Source of the DNA: Aquimarina muelleri DSM 19832
Lineage (GTDB): Bacteria > Bacteroidota > Bacteroidia > Flavobacteriales > Flavobacteriaceae
NCBI RefSeq assembly: GCF_000430665.1
Contig: NZ_AUML01000001.1
Location: forward strand, 1 to 64,000
Length of the DNA stretch: 64,000 nucleotides
Reading direction: 5' to 3'
The first letter of the stretch is position 1, and each line of letters begins with the position of its first letter. Made by a program: the position numbers and the translations under genes. Below, piece by piece: positions 49,023-58,799 of the stretch. Under the pieces are notes generated by a model. It worked only from the letters and a program-made list of their open reading frames with translations, was not told where the DNA came from and did not search any database.

Positions 49023-50318
49023 ATGTCCAAAGCATTTTTAATAGCAGCTCCGTGGAGTAACTCAGGAAAAACAACACTTACTTTAGGAGTGTCAAGATGG
49101 TTTAGTAATCAGGGGTATAACGTACAAACTTTTAAATGCGGACCCGATTATATCGATACCATTCATCATGGTACTGCAGCAAGAAAAGCAGCAATAAATT
49201 TAGATACAATTATGATGCCTGCACAACACATGATCGATGTTTTTGAGCGATATAATGCGGCTTCCGATATTAGTATTGTAGAAGGAGTAATGGGATTGTT
49301 TGATGGCGCCGTAAAAGATGAAGGAAGTTCTGCAGCGATAGCCAAAATGTTGGATATACCTGTGATTTTGGTAGTAAATGCAAGTAGTATGGCATATACT
49401 ATAGCTCCGATCTTACATGGGTTAAAAACTTTTGACCCCCAAGTTAAGATTGCAGGCGTTATTTTTAATTTCGTAAAAACAGAATCTCACTACGCCTTTT
49501 TAAAAGAAGCGTGCGATACGGTCGGGATACCATCATTGGGATATATCCCGCCAAATAAAGAGATTGCTATCCCATCGCGTCATTTAGGGCTACATATTGA
49601 AGACCTTTTTGAAAATGTTATCGAAAAAGCAGCATCACATATAGCAACCCATATATCGTTGCCAAAACTTTTGGAACACACCAAAACCTATCCTAAAATC
49701 GATCCTAAAATCCCTGTGAAGACAACGGGAGAAAAAAAATATAGAATCGCGGTAGCCAAAGACGAAGCATTTACATTTACCTATCTAGAAAACCTAAAAT
49801 GGTTAGAAACGATAGCAGAGATTATATATTTTAGTCCAATTAGGGATCAAAAACTACCAGAAGCAGATGGCATTTATTTGGCAGGAGGATATCCAGAATT
49901 ATATGTAGAAGCATTGTCTGCTAATACCACAATGCGAAACCAAATTAAACAAGCCGCAGATCGGGGAGTAAAAATATTGGCAGAATGCGGCGGGATGATG
50001 TACTTAGGAACTACTATTGTTAATGAAGAAGGAACTGCATATCCTATGGCAGGTATATTTCCGTTTCATACCTCTATGCAAGACAAAAAACTATCCCTAG
50101 GATATCGTAAAGTAATTTTTAAGGATATAGAAATATGGGGACACGAATTTCATTACTCTAAAGTATCGAACGACGATAATATACCAACGGTAGCAAGAGT
50201 ATTTTCCGCAAGAGAAAAAGAAGTTGCTACAAAAATATATCAATATCAAAACGTATACGCTAGCTACATACATTTGTATTGGGCAGCGTTACAACAACCA
50301 GCAGACTTATGCATTTAA
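49023..50318 (+). CDS. cobB: Cobyrinic acid a,c-diamide synthase (CobB/CbiA)
   Basis: 431 residues. An N-terminal P-loop ATPase domain begins KAFLIAAPWSNSGKTTLTLGVSRW and has FKCGPDYIDTIHH and IVEGVMGLFDG. A C-terminal class I glutamine amidotransferase domain has DGIYLAGGYPELYVEAL, the nucleophile Cys in LAECGGMMYLG, and GHEFHYS. It amidates the a and c carboxylates of (hydrogeno)cobyrinate with glutamine and ATP. In the cobalt-late route its product is the substrate of CobN, encoded immediately downstream with a 10-nt overlap. Confidence 0.93.
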   Translation: MSKAFLIAAPWSNSGKTTLTLGVSRWFSNQGYNVQTFKCGPDYIDTIHHGTAARKAAINLDTIMMPAQHMIDVFERYNAASDISIVEGVMGLFDGAVKDEGSSAAIAKMLDIPVILVVNASSMAYTIAPILHGLKTFDPQVKIAGVIFNFVKTESHYAFLKEACDTVGIPSLGYIPPNKEIAIPSRHLGLHIEDLFENVIEKAASHIATHISLPKLLEHTKTYPKIDPKIPVKTTGEKKYRIAVAKDEAFTFTYLENLKWLETIAEIIYFSPIRDQKLPEADGIYLAGGYPELYVEALSANTTMRNQIKQAADRGVKILAECGGMMYLGTTIVNEEGTAYPMAGIFPFHTSMQDKKLSLGYRKVIFKDIEIWGHEFHYSKVSNDDNIPTVARVFSAREKEVATKIYQYQNVYASYIHLYWAALQQPADLCI

Positions 50319-53300
50319 TAGCAACCATACCCGGAGGGTGGAATCCCAATGACGATGGGATATTTTATATAGAGCAACAACCAGGCGATATTGTATTTCT
50401 TAGCGCAGGAGATACAGAAATTCATACCTTAAATGAAGCCTATAAAGAGCTGTACCAAACCGAAGGAGATACACTACCCAGTTTACGAATGACCAATCTG
50501 GTATATCTTAAACAAGAACTAACTATCGATACCTATCTCGAAGAAGTACTAAGCAAAGCTAAAGTAATTGTTTGTAGCATGCTTGGGGGTGTTAGTTATT
50601 ATAAATATTTGGTAGAATCTTTGGTAGAGTTGCAGGAACAAACAGGTAATACGGTGTTGTTTTTACCTGCGCATGAACCCGATTTTGAATTGATGCAATT
50701 ATCCTCGGCAGATCTACAAATAGTACATCAATGCAGACAATATTTGCAAGAAGGGGGAAAAGAAAATGCCATAGCATTACTTAACTATATACAAAACACT
50801 TTTTTTGGTACCACTTTTACTATGGTACCTCCTACATCTATTGCAGAGGTATTTTTGTATACCCAAAAAACAGGTATGATCTCTCAGGAAGCTTTCGAAC
50901 CTACAATAGATAGCTCTAAACCTACGGTGGTATTGTTAGCATATCGTACCCATTACCTCTCGGATAATATGGAGCCGTTGCATGTGATAGCTAGTGCGCT
51001 ACATAGCAGAGGGATGAATGCCTTTGTAGTATTTGCTAGTAATTTAAGAGATCCAGAGTTAGTAGAGCAGGTAGAAATGTTGATGACATATAATGGAAAA
51101 CGTAATATCCATACCATTATGAATACGACAGGATTTACCATCAAGCCGATGGATGGCTCTGCATTTATTTTTGAAAAACTAAAAGTACCAGTACTGCAAG
51201 CTATATTTTCTACTTCTAATAAAGAGGTGTGGCAAGACGGGCTTTTTGGATTACCACCTACCGATATTGCGATGAATATAGCCTTGCCCGAAATTGATGG
51301 GCGAATCATTGGTCGTGCAGTTTCTTTTAAAAAAGAAATAACCAAAGATACCCTTACCGATAGTTCTATCTTAAAATATGAAGCATATCTCCCCGCATGT
51401 GAGTTTATGGCAGAACTAGCACAACGATGGACGGTGCTACAGTATAAAAAAAATATAGATAAAAAAGTAGCCGTTATTTTGCCAAATTATCCAAATAAAG
51501 ATAGCCGTTTGGCTAATGGAGTGGGTTTGGATACACCAGAAAGTTGTATTGTTTTATTAGATGCGCTTAAAGCGGAAGGATACGACGTAGGAGAGCAATT
51601 ACCTCAAAACGGTACAGAACTGATGCACTGGATAACGCAGGTAACAACTAATGATATTACCACTACAAGAACAAGACCACATGCACTGGTTTTTGAACGT
51701 TCGGATTTTGATAGCTGTTTTTTGGCATTGTCAAACGAATTACAAAATAAAATAAAAGAACAATGGGGAGAACCAGAAGAAGATCCCTATTATACAGGTG
51801 CTGGATTTATCGTTTCCGGATTTTTATTAGGAAATATATTTGTGAGCATTCAGCCTTCGCGAGGATACAATCAAGACCCACAAGCAATTTACCATTCTCC
51901 CGATTTGCCACCAACCTATTCATATTTAGCATATTATTTTTGGGTACAACAAAGCTATAACGCAGATGCAGTAATCCATTTAGGAAAACATGGAAACTTG
52001 GAATGGTTACCAGGAAAAAGTGTATCTCTGGATCCTGAAACTTGTTTTCCAGCAGCCGTATTTGGGGCATTACCTCATTTTTATCCCTTTATCATAAATG
52101 ACCCGGGCGAAGGAACACAAGCAAAACGACGTAACCAAGCAGTGATCATTGACCATTTAATTCCGCCGATGACCCGTGCAGAAACCTATGGTGGTTTGAT
52201 GAAATTAGAACACTTGGTAGACGAATATTATGAAGCAGCATCACTAGACCCAAAACGAGCTAGAGTATTAGAAAAAGAAATAGCAACAGTAGTAAAAGAA
52301 ACAAAGCTAAATATTGACTTAGGAATAGCCACCGAAGATGTAGATGAGTTATTAGTGAAACTAGATGGGTATTTATGTGAGTTGAAAGAAGCACAAATCA
52401 GGGATGGATTACACATTTTTGGAAAAGCCCCTGTAGAGGAGCAACTTATCGATCTGTTAATTGCATTACATCGTGTGCCAGGATACCATCAAGAAGGCAT
52501 AACACAAGCATTAGCTAAAGATTTAGAAATCACCCAAAATATTTTAGAAATAGCCTATACAGAACCGATGGAGGTAACTATCGAAGGCGTTTTTTGCAAA
52601 ACTGCAGGGCAAGTTACTGCACAATTAGAAAACATAGTAAAAAGAGTACTTATCCTGTATCTACAAGAAGGAACACTACCAGAACTCTATCCAAGAACTA
52701 CAATACAGCTACAACAAATAAAAGCAAGTACCTTAGTAAAAGTAGAACAAACTACAGACGAGATAACTTGTCTTTTAGATGGGCTTAATGGATATTATGT
52801 TCCATCGGGGCCATCTGGAGCACCAACAAGAGGTAGATTAGATCTATTGCCTACAGGACGAAACTTTTATTCTGTAGATGTACGTACCATCCCTACCGAA
52901 ACCGCATATCGGTTAGGGGAAAAAAGTGCCCAACTGATCATCGATCGGTATTTGCAGGAAAACGGAGAGTATCCCGAAACCATAGGGATTTCTGTTTGGG
53001 GAACCTCGACCATGCGTACAGGAGGAGATGATATAGCACAAGCATTTGCATTAATGGGAGTACGACCGATTTGGAAAAATGTAAACCGAAGAGTAACAGA
53101 CTTTGAAGTGATCCCAATTATACAATTAGGAAGACCCAGAGTAGATGTAACTTTGCGAATTTCAGGGTTTTTTAGAGATGCATTTCCTGATGTTATTAAT
53201 TTATTTACTGCGGTAGTTACCCGCTTGGCTAATCTGGAAGAGCCTTTGGAGGATAACCCAATCCGAAAACGATTTTTAGAAGAACAAAACCAATGGCAAG

Positions 53301-54055
53301 GACAAGGATTACCACAAGAAGAAGCAACACAACGTGCTTTATATCGTGTTTTTGGATCAAAACCAGGGGCTTATGGTGCAGGATTACAAGCGGTAATCGA
53401 TGAAAAAAACTGGCAAACACAAGAGGATCTTGCTAAGGTATATATCAATTGGAGTGGCTATGCCTACGGAAATTCTAAAAAAGGAGTATCGGCACACGAG
53501 TCTTTTCAATACCGATTACAAGCCATGCAAATTGTAATGCAAAATCAGGATAATCGAGAGCATGATATTCTGGATAGTGATGATTACTATCAATTTCATG
53601 GGGGATTAGCAAATGCAGTAAAAACTATAAAGGGTAGTGATGCCGAAATTTATTTTGGAGATAACTCCAGACCAGAAACCCCTAAAGTAAAAACATTAAA
53701 AGAAGAGTTACTAAAAGTATATCGCTCTCGGGTAATTAATCCTAAATGGATTGCAGGAGTACAACGCCATGGATATAAAGGCGCTTTTGAAATGGCAGCT
53801 ACCTTGGATTATCTATTTGCATATGACGCAACCACCAATTTGATCGATGATTTTATGTATGAGGGGATTACCGAAAGCTATTTGTTAACTCCCGAAAATA
53901 AAGAATTTATAAAACAAAATAATCCTTGGGCATTAAAAGATATGAGCGAACGATTGCTAGAAGCAATACAACGAGGTATGTGGGCAAATCCATCCGATAA
54001 AATCAAAGAACAACTAGAGGATTTGTATATGGAAGGGGAAGGATTAGTAGAGTAA
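50309..54055 (+). CDS. cobN: Cobaltochelatase large subunit CobN
   Basis: 1248 residues, the usual size for CobN/ChlH. Family segments visible include MHLIATIPGGW at the start, AVIHLGKHGNLEWLPGKSVSL, INDPGEGTQAKRRNQAVIIDHLIPPMTRAETYGGL, GLNGYYVPSGPSGAPTRGRLDLLPTGRNFYSVD, SVWGTSTMRTGGDDIAQAFALMGVRPIWK and ISGFFRDAFPDVINLF. It inserts cobalt into hydrogenobyrinate diamide with an ATPase partner, here probably the ChlI/D-type protein. The frame is open from 50279; ATG 50309, inside the end of cobB, gives the standard N-terminus. Last gene of the cobalamin block. Confidence 0.95.
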   Translation: MHLIATIPGGWNPNDDGIFYIEQQPGDIVFLSAGDTEIHTLNEAYKELYQTEGDTLPSLRMTNLVYLKQELTIDTYLEEVLSKAKVIVCSMLGGVSYYKYLVESLVELQEQTGNTVLFLPAHEPDFELMQLSSADLQIVHQCRQYLQEGGKENAIALLNYIQNTFFGTTFTMVPPTSIAEVFLYTQKTGMISQEAFEPTIDSSKPTVVLLAYRTHYLSDNMEPLHVIASALHSRGMNAFVVFASNLRDPELVEQVEMLMTYNGKRNIHTIMNTTGFTIKPMDGSAFIFEKLKVPVLQAIFSTSNKEVWQDGLFGLPPTDIAMNIALPEIDGRIIGRAVSFKKEITKDTLTDSSILKYEAYLPACEFMAELAQRWTVLQYKKNIDKKVAVILPNYPNKDSRLANGVGLDTPESCIVLLDALKAEGYDVGEQLPQNGTELMHWITQVTTNDITTTRTRPHALVFERSDFDSCFLALSNELQNKIKEQWGEPEEDPYYTGAGFIVSGFLLGNIFVSIQPSRGYNQDPQAIYHSPDLPPTYSYLAYYFWVQQSYNADAVIHLGKHGNLEWLPGKSVSLDPETCFPAAVFGALPHFYPFIINDPGEGTQAKRRNQAVIIDHLIPPMTRAETYGGLMKLEHLVDEYYEAASLDPKRARVLEKEIATVVKETKLNIDLGIATEDVDELLVKLDGYLCELKEAQIRDGLHIFGKAPVEEQLIDLLIALHRVPGYHQEGITQALAKDLEITQNILEIAYTEPMEVTIEGVFCKTAGQVTAQLENIVKRVLILYLQEGTLPELYPRTTIQLQQIKASTLVKVEQTTDEITCLLDGLNGYYVPSGPSGAPTRGRLDLLPTGRNFYSVDVRTIPTETAYRLGEKSAQLIIDRYLQENGEYPETIGISVWGTSTMRTGGDDIAQAFALMGVRPIWKNVNRRVTDFEVIPIIQLGRPRVDVTLRISGFFRDAFPDVINLFTAVVTRLANLEEPLEDNPIRKRFLEEQNQWQGQGLPQEEATQRALYRVFGSKPGAYGAGLQAVIDEKNWQTQEDLAKVYINWSGYAYGNSKKGVSAHESFQYRLQAMQIVMQNQDNREHDILDSDDYYQFHGGLANAVKTIKGSDAEIYFGDNSRPETPKVKTLKEELLKVYRSRVINPKWIAGVQRHGYKGAFEMAATLDYLFAYDATTNLIDDFMYEGITESYLLTPENKEFIKQNNPWALKDMSERLLEAIQRGMWANPSDKIKEQLEDLYMEGEGLVE

Positions 54056-54188
54056 GTAAAAAAAAGTTTATATACACTATTTTAAAATTGAAATGGTATT
54101 GAATAAAGAATAATTAAAAAATACACCCTCCAATTTAGGGTAACAATACACCAAAATAAGAACTAGTATAACAAATACAGTACAATAC

Positions 54189-55190
54189 ATGATTAAAATT
54201 ACACCAGTTAGATTTCAGTTTAAAAAAAGGATTATTTCGAGACTCGCTATTACAATTTTATGTACAATACTATCCGTTTCTTGTACTGGGCAAATAAATG
54301 AGGAGAAAGGTTTAGTAGAAAAAATTATATATAACAAATCCAAGTTAGATTATTCTGTAAACCTTCAAACTCATTACCCTGTTGAGGTTTTTGTAAACAA
54401 TTTTCCTGTTATACAAAGTTTGGTTCGTGTTAATAGTTCTTTTATTGATATGGCTATCCATAAAAAAGGAACACAGAAATTAAAAATAGTATTGGATTTG
54501 AATGTTACTTTAATGAAAGGATATACTCCTAAAAATGAGGATCCAGTATTAAAATTCAAATTAGAAAAAACGAATATAACAGACGAATTTTATGAGGAAA
54601 AAGAAATAGAGAATTTTGAAATTTTATACTCAGATTTAAAAAAGGAAGATTTTGAAAAAGGATATTATAGCAAAGAAATAACCTTTGAGGCAAATCCAGA
54701 ATACGAATTTAACAGTTGGAAAAATGCTATAGATTTACGATTGCTAGATAAAAACATATTATTAGATAATGTTTATAAAGCGTATGAAACATTGATATCA
54801 GATATTAAAAATGCAAATACAAAATCATTTGTACATAAAATACAATTAGCAGAATATGAAATATCGCAATTGCGAGGAATGAAAAAAGAATGGGTGTATA
54901 AAGAAAGAGAAAGATTATATAATAACGAATTCAAATGGATGCCCAAAGATAGTTGTAAACTCGTTTTTTTTGATGAAGGTAAGCTCGTTTCTCTCGCAAG
55001 AAAATATGATATTTGGAGCAAAAAAGATACTTCTGTTATTGATTTTACCCCGCTTTCTGGTAAATGGGAAAAAGGGAGTGTTCCCCGATTTATAACCTAT
55101 TATCATAACTTCTATTATACAAAACCCAAAAGTGACGCACCATTACAGTTGATACGATATAGAACCTTTACTTATGATATGGATTTATAA
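54189..55190 (+). CDS. Hypothetical lipoprotein
   Basis: 333 residues with a lipoprotein signal whose lipobox ends SVSC (near residue 32). An in-frame start later than ATG 54189 would shorten the long N-region. The mature part has an N-terminal beta-rich section (VEVFVNNFPVIQSLVRVNSSFIDMAIHKKGTQKLKIVLDLNV), then helices with IKNANTKSFVHKIQLAEYEISQLRGMKKEWVYKERERLYNNEF, and a final strand-rich part. I recognise no family. It is 121 nt upstream of the GIDE/LemA group on the same strand and may belong to it. Confidence 0.6.
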   Translation: MIKITPVRFQFKKRIISRLAITILCTILSVSCTGQINEEKGLVEKIIYNKSKLDYSVNLQTHYPVEVFVNNFPVIQSLVRVNSSFIDMAIHKKGTQKLKIVLDLNVTLMKGYTPKNEDPVLKFKLEKTNITDEFYEEKEIENFEILYSDLKKEDFEKGYYSKEITFEANPEYEFNSWKNAIDLRLLDKNILLDNVYKAYETLISDIKNANTKSFVHKIQLAEYEISQLRGMKKEWVYKERERLYNNEFKWMPKDSCKLVFFDEGKLVSLARKYDIWSKKDTSVIDFTPLSGKWEKGSVPRFITYYHNFYYTKPKSDAPLQLIRYRTFTYDMDL

Positions 55191-55311
55191 ATTGGGATGG
55201 CCTCTTATTGAAGGGATAATTCCCTATGATGTTTTAAAAATATACCTCGTAAGGTAGCTTTTGGATTGTAGATGAATAAAAATAGGTAGTTGACTAGATT
55301 TAGTAGTGTTT

Positions 55312-56475
55312 ATGAAAAAAATGATTGTAATTATATCTGTTGTTGTACTGTTTTGTTTCCTTTTTTTAGATAGATGTAGCATTATTAATATTACAACTGC
55401 CGATATATTTAGGCCTAAGGCATATAAAAGATTTACTTCTTTAAAAGACAGTGTAGCCTCTGATAAGTATGTGATTACTCCAATATCAAGTGCTTTTCCG
55501 ATACTGTTTGATAGTATTAAAAGTGAGTTTTATTTACGAAACGGTAAAGGATTAACAAAAATAGATAGAGAAGGAAATGTTATTATAACAAACTCTTTAC
55601 ATCAAGAGGAATATAGTTCTACAGCAAATTTCGCTAATTTTATCCCGTATGTATTTGTGAAAAACGGAGTATACGATTTTTCTGGAAACGAAATGAGGTA
55701 TCATACTTTTTCTGAAATAATAAATAGTAATAATGAAGTTAAGGACGAAGATTTTAAAACAGAGTTTGAGAAAAGTTATAAGGAAGCAGAACTGGTAGTT
55801 TATGAAACAGATCAAAATATAGATCTGGAATGCCAATGCTATCCCATGTATTTTAAAATCAATACCCAATGGAAATTAATTTTTTCTCAAAAAGGAGAGT
55901 ATAGATTTACCCATTTGTCTAACAATCTAGAAGCAAAGGATACTATTGGTCAGATAGATTTTGAAAAATTTCCGGCAAAGTTTACAAACAAAAAGCTAAT
56001 AGTATTAAAGGACGATAAACATAAACGATATACTATAGAAAGCCCAGGAATGACTCGCAATACCGACGAATATTTTGATACTTATTATACACAAATTTTA
56101 AAGGAGAAAAGTTTTAATTATCATTCTGAAAACACCTTAAAAGTATTGTCTTATAAAAAAGAAAAGTATTATCATACAGGAGGGTATTGGGATTTTCCGG
56201 ATTGGGTAACCCCTTCGTTTGAGGTAACAGCATTTTTTGAGTTAACCTATAATGAAGAAAAATTATTTTTTAAAGAAAACGCTATAAAATATTATAGTAA
56301 ATCAAATATAGATAAAGGCATTTTTCTTTATGAATTACCAGAACACGAAAGACATAAATCTAAAGTAGCTTTCTTTTATTATGAAGGCGGTTCAAATTAC
56401 TATAACCCGCAAACAGGAGAAACAGAAAGTGGCGCAAACGGATTGTATATTATTAAACCCAAGTCAAAAAAATGA
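55312..56475 (+). CDS. Hypothetical secreted or membrane-anchored protein of the GIDE/LemA group
   Basis: 387 residues with an N-terminal hydrophobic segment (MIVIISVVVLFCFLFL; possible lipobox LDRC) and a large extracytoplasmic part rich in beta-strand and aromatic residues. Short patterns such as FYLRNGKGLTKIDREGNVI and FVKNGVYDFSGNEM resemble WG-repeat-like blades. Its stop overlaps the start of the GIDE gene by 4 nt (ATGA), indicating coupled translation and joint function. I chose ATG 55312 over GTG 55306. Function unknown. Confidence 0.65.
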   Translation: MKKMIVIISVVVLFCFLFLDRCSIINITTADIFRPKAYKRFTSLKDSVASDKYVITPISSAFPILFDSIKSEFYLRNGKGLTKIDREGNVIITNSLHQEEYSSTANFANFIPYVFVKNGVYDFSGNEMRYHTFSEIINSNNEVKDEDFKTEFEKSYKEAELVVYETDQNIDLECQCYPMYFKINTQWKLIFSQKGEYRFTHLSNNLEAKDTIGQIDFEKFPAKFTNKKLIVLKDDKHKRYTIESPGMTRNTDEYFDTYYTQILKEKSFNYHSENTLKVLSYKKEKYYHTGGYWDFPDWVTPSFEVTAFFELTYNEEKLFFKENAIKYYSKSNIDKGIFLYELPEHERHKSKVAFFYYEGGSNYYNPQTGETESGANGLYIIKPKSKK

Positions 56476-57710
56476 ATGATATTATTGAGTTTTTACTAAA
56501 GAATGAAGCAGATACACCTCAAGTTATCTTTTTTATGTTCTTTAGTTGTGGGATTGCTATTTTTCATACTGTGATATTAGGCGGATTATTTAATCTAAAG
56601 TTTAAACCTTGGTTATTCTTTGTTTTAAACCCTTTATCATTATTGATAGTCTCGGTAATAGACAAAAGATTAGTTCTTCCGTTATTATTACTCCATTTTA
56701 TATCTGTTTTTTTATTAGGGATTATTGGTGCTATTTACTCAGGGATTAGATCTGTAAATAAAGAGAAAAAAGAAATAGCCAAAATAAAAAGAAAATACAA
56801 TGCAAAGGAGACTCCATTATGGAAAAAAATAGCAGGTATTTTACTTATGATACTGTTTTTTATAAGTTTCTTTTTTATTGGTATTCATGCCTTTTTATTA
56901 TTATTTTTAATAGTCCCTGTGCTATCCTCTTTTTTTCCGAGCAATAAAAGCAGATTTTTGAAGTATCAAAAAGTTTTACCAACAGCTGCTATTCGTTCGG
57001 TTGCAATGGGGTTAGCAGAAATAGAAGGTACTCTCGAGATGATAAAACCAGTAGTTTCGCCCATAAAAAGCAAAGAGTGTATTGGTTTTAGGTATAGAAT
57101 AGAAAAAATAAGTAGCGATAAAGATGGTCGAGACAGTTTTTCTACCATCTTCGATGAAATTACTTGTAACCCTTTTTATATGGTAGACGAAACGGGTAAA
57201 ATTGAAGTGAATCCTGATAAAATGGAATTTGTATACGTTCCCGAAGATGAGCAATATAGAGGTTCTGGAAAGAGATACACGCAATTTATTTTACAACCAA
57301 ATGATAAAATGTTGTTAATTGGTAAAGCGAGTTTAAAAGAAAACAACCAACCTGTTTTTGAATACGAAGATATCAAAAAAGTATTTGCAATTGCACCTGT
57401 AGATAAAGTGAAGTATTATAATACCTATAAACCTTTACTTAATTCATTTATATTATTTACTTGCTTTTTTGCTTTTATAGCATCACTTATTCTAATTTCT
57501 CCAATACGAATAGAAAACGATACACTTATAATAGATCCACCAAAATTTATAGCCAATATAGATGCAAATACTGTTATAGAGCAAGACCATGTAAATCAAG
57601 ACCATGTAAATGAAGATATAAAGGAAGCAAATGCAACAGAAGCAGGACAAGCTACAAAAAATGAAGTTGCTCCAGAAGATGATACGAAACCAAATCAAGA
57701 TAGTTTTTAA
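56472..57710 (+). CDS. Membrane protein with a GIDE-type domain
   Basis: 412 residues. Three spans lie in the first 90 residues, one hydrophobic block at about 118-152, a cytoplasmic or periplasmic domain at about 165-312, a span at 322-344 and an acidic tail. The domain contains VAMGLAEIEGTLEMIKPVVSPIKSKECIGFRYRIEKI, FYMVDETGKIEVNP and NDKMLLIGKA. This is the pattern of the GIDE domain known from eukaryotic MULAN/MAPL membrane E3 ligases (GxAE...PLxSPxxxxxCxxYR) and found in bacteria beside LemA. There is no RING finger here. Role unknown, possibly envelope stress sensing. lemA follows after 18 nt. Confidence 0.75.
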   Translation: MNDIIEFLLKNEADTPQVIFFMFFSCGIAIFHTVILGGLFNLKFKPWLFFVLNPLSLLIVSVIDKRLVLPLLLLHFISVFLLGIIGAIYSGIRSVNKEKKEIAKIKRKYNAKETPLWKKIAGILLMILFFISFFFIGIHAFLLLFLIVPVLSSFFPSNKSRFLKYQKVLPTAAIRSVAMGLAEIEGTLEMIKPVVSPIKSKECIGFRYRIEKISSDKDGRDSFSTIFDEITCNPFYMVDETGKIEVNPDKMEFVYVPEDEQYRGSGKRYTQFILQPNDKMLLIGKASLKENNQPVFEYEDIKKVFAIAPVDKVKYYNTYKPLLNSFILFTCFFAFIASLILISPIRIENDTLIIDPPKFIANIDANTVIEQDHVNQDHVNEDIKEANATEAGQATKNEVAPEDDTKPNQDSF

Positions 57711-57728
57711 TAGTTAAAATAATAATTT

Positions 57729-58289
57729 ATGAATCCACTTATCTCTTACTCCATCTTAGCTTTATTAGCACTAGGGGTTATTAGTATTATCGTTTCTGCT
57801 TATAATAAGCTAATAATGTTAAAAAATAATGTAGCAAAGTCATTTTTTAATATTGATATTTTGCTAAAACAAAGAGCAGACGAAATACCTAATCTTATAA
57901 AGGTAGTAAAAGAAAGCATGAAATATGAAGAAGCTACGCTTACTAAACTTACAAGATTAAGAACAGATTTCCTGAATTCTACAAAGGATGAGGATAAAAT
58001 TTCATTATCTAATGAAATGGATAAAATGGTGAAATCTATTTTTGCAGTATCGGAGAACTACCCGGATTTGAAAGCAAATAATAATTTTATGCTTTTACAA
58101 CAAAGGGTTTCGGGAATTGAAGATGCAATTGCAGATCGACGAGAATTTTATAATGAGAGCATAACTATGTACAATATAGGTATAGCAGAGTTTCCTACAG
58201 TAATCTTATCTAAATTGATGAATTATAAAGAGAAGCAATTATTACAAATTACAAACGAAGAAAAACAGTATAATGGAATTGAATTTTAG
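57729..58289 (+). CDS. lemA: LemA family protein
   Basis: 186 residues. An N-terminal membrane span (about 5-25) is followed by a helical bundle: YNKLIMLKNNVAKSFFNIDILLKQRADEIPNLIKVVKESMKYEEATL, then YPDLKANNNFMLLQQRVSGIEDAIADRREFYNESITMYN. These are the LemA family hallmarks. LemA proteins have an extracytoplasmic N-terminus with an intracellular helical domain in reported cases; their molecular task is unsettled. Between the GIDE-domain gene and a small membrane protein gene that it overlaps by 17 nt. Confidence 0.92.
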   Translation: MNPLISYSILALLALGVISIIVSAYNKLIMLKNNVAKSFFNIDILLKQRADEIPNLIKVVKESMKYEEATLTKLTRLRTDFLNSTKDEDKISLSNEMDKMVKSIFAVSENYPDLKANNNFMLLQQRVSGIEDAIADRREFYNESITMYNIGIAEFPTVILSKLMNYKEKQLLQITNEEKQYNGIEF

Positions 58290-58635
58290 TTTTATAGATC
58301 TTCTAAAAATAATAGATGAGGAGCCTGTATTTATGGTTATGTGGGCGGCATTTGGAGTTTTCTTTACTATTTTCCTTTTGATGATCCCAATGTATATATT
58401 CAGAAAATTAGGTATTAGTACTTATTTTAAAACTGCTTTTGGAATATTAGTTGGAACTATTTTAATATCATGGATTACAGGCTTTATTTCACAAATCATA
58501 CTCCTGTTCTCAGATGTTTCTGGAATAAGAATGTTATTGATATGGATTGTTATGTTTGTAACATATTTAGCGTTTTGTATTTTCAATAAAAAAGCAATAT
58601 TAAAATGGGTCAATGAGCATTCTCCTGTAAAGTAG
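58273..58635 (+). CDS. Small four-span membrane protein of the LemA group
   Basis: A 120-residue, very hydrophobic protein with probable spans at about 20-42, 50-62, 62-80 and 84-104, and a short basic C-terminus. No family recognised. Its ATG lies inside lemA (17-nt overlap), so it is translationally coupled and probably works with LemA and the GIDE protein in the membrane. Confidence 0.6.
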   Translation: MELNFSFIDLLKIIDEEPVFMVMWAAFGVFFTIFLLMIPMYIFRKLGISTYFKTAFGILVGTILISWITGFISQIILLFSDVSGIRMLLIWIVMFVTYLAFCIFNKKAILKWVNEHSPVK

Positions 58636-58762
58636 AAAAGATAAGATAGTCAAATACTCTTTCTAAAAAGGATGGAGGATAGGATAAGTGTTTACTCATA
58701 AAGTTATATTTCTAGTTGTTTTATCAAGACTATTCAATACTAAAATAAAGGCTTAATAAGCC

Positions 58763-58799
58763 CCCTGTTTTCAGGGGGATGATTTACCTGAAAACAGGG
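58763..58799 (+). other. Strong hairpin after the LemA group
   Basis: CCCTGTTTTCAGG and CCTGAAAACAGGG form a perfect 13-bp stem with an 11-nt loop. No T-run follows, so it may be a transcript-end stabiliser or a protein-binding palindrome rather than a classical terminator. Confidence 0.65.
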
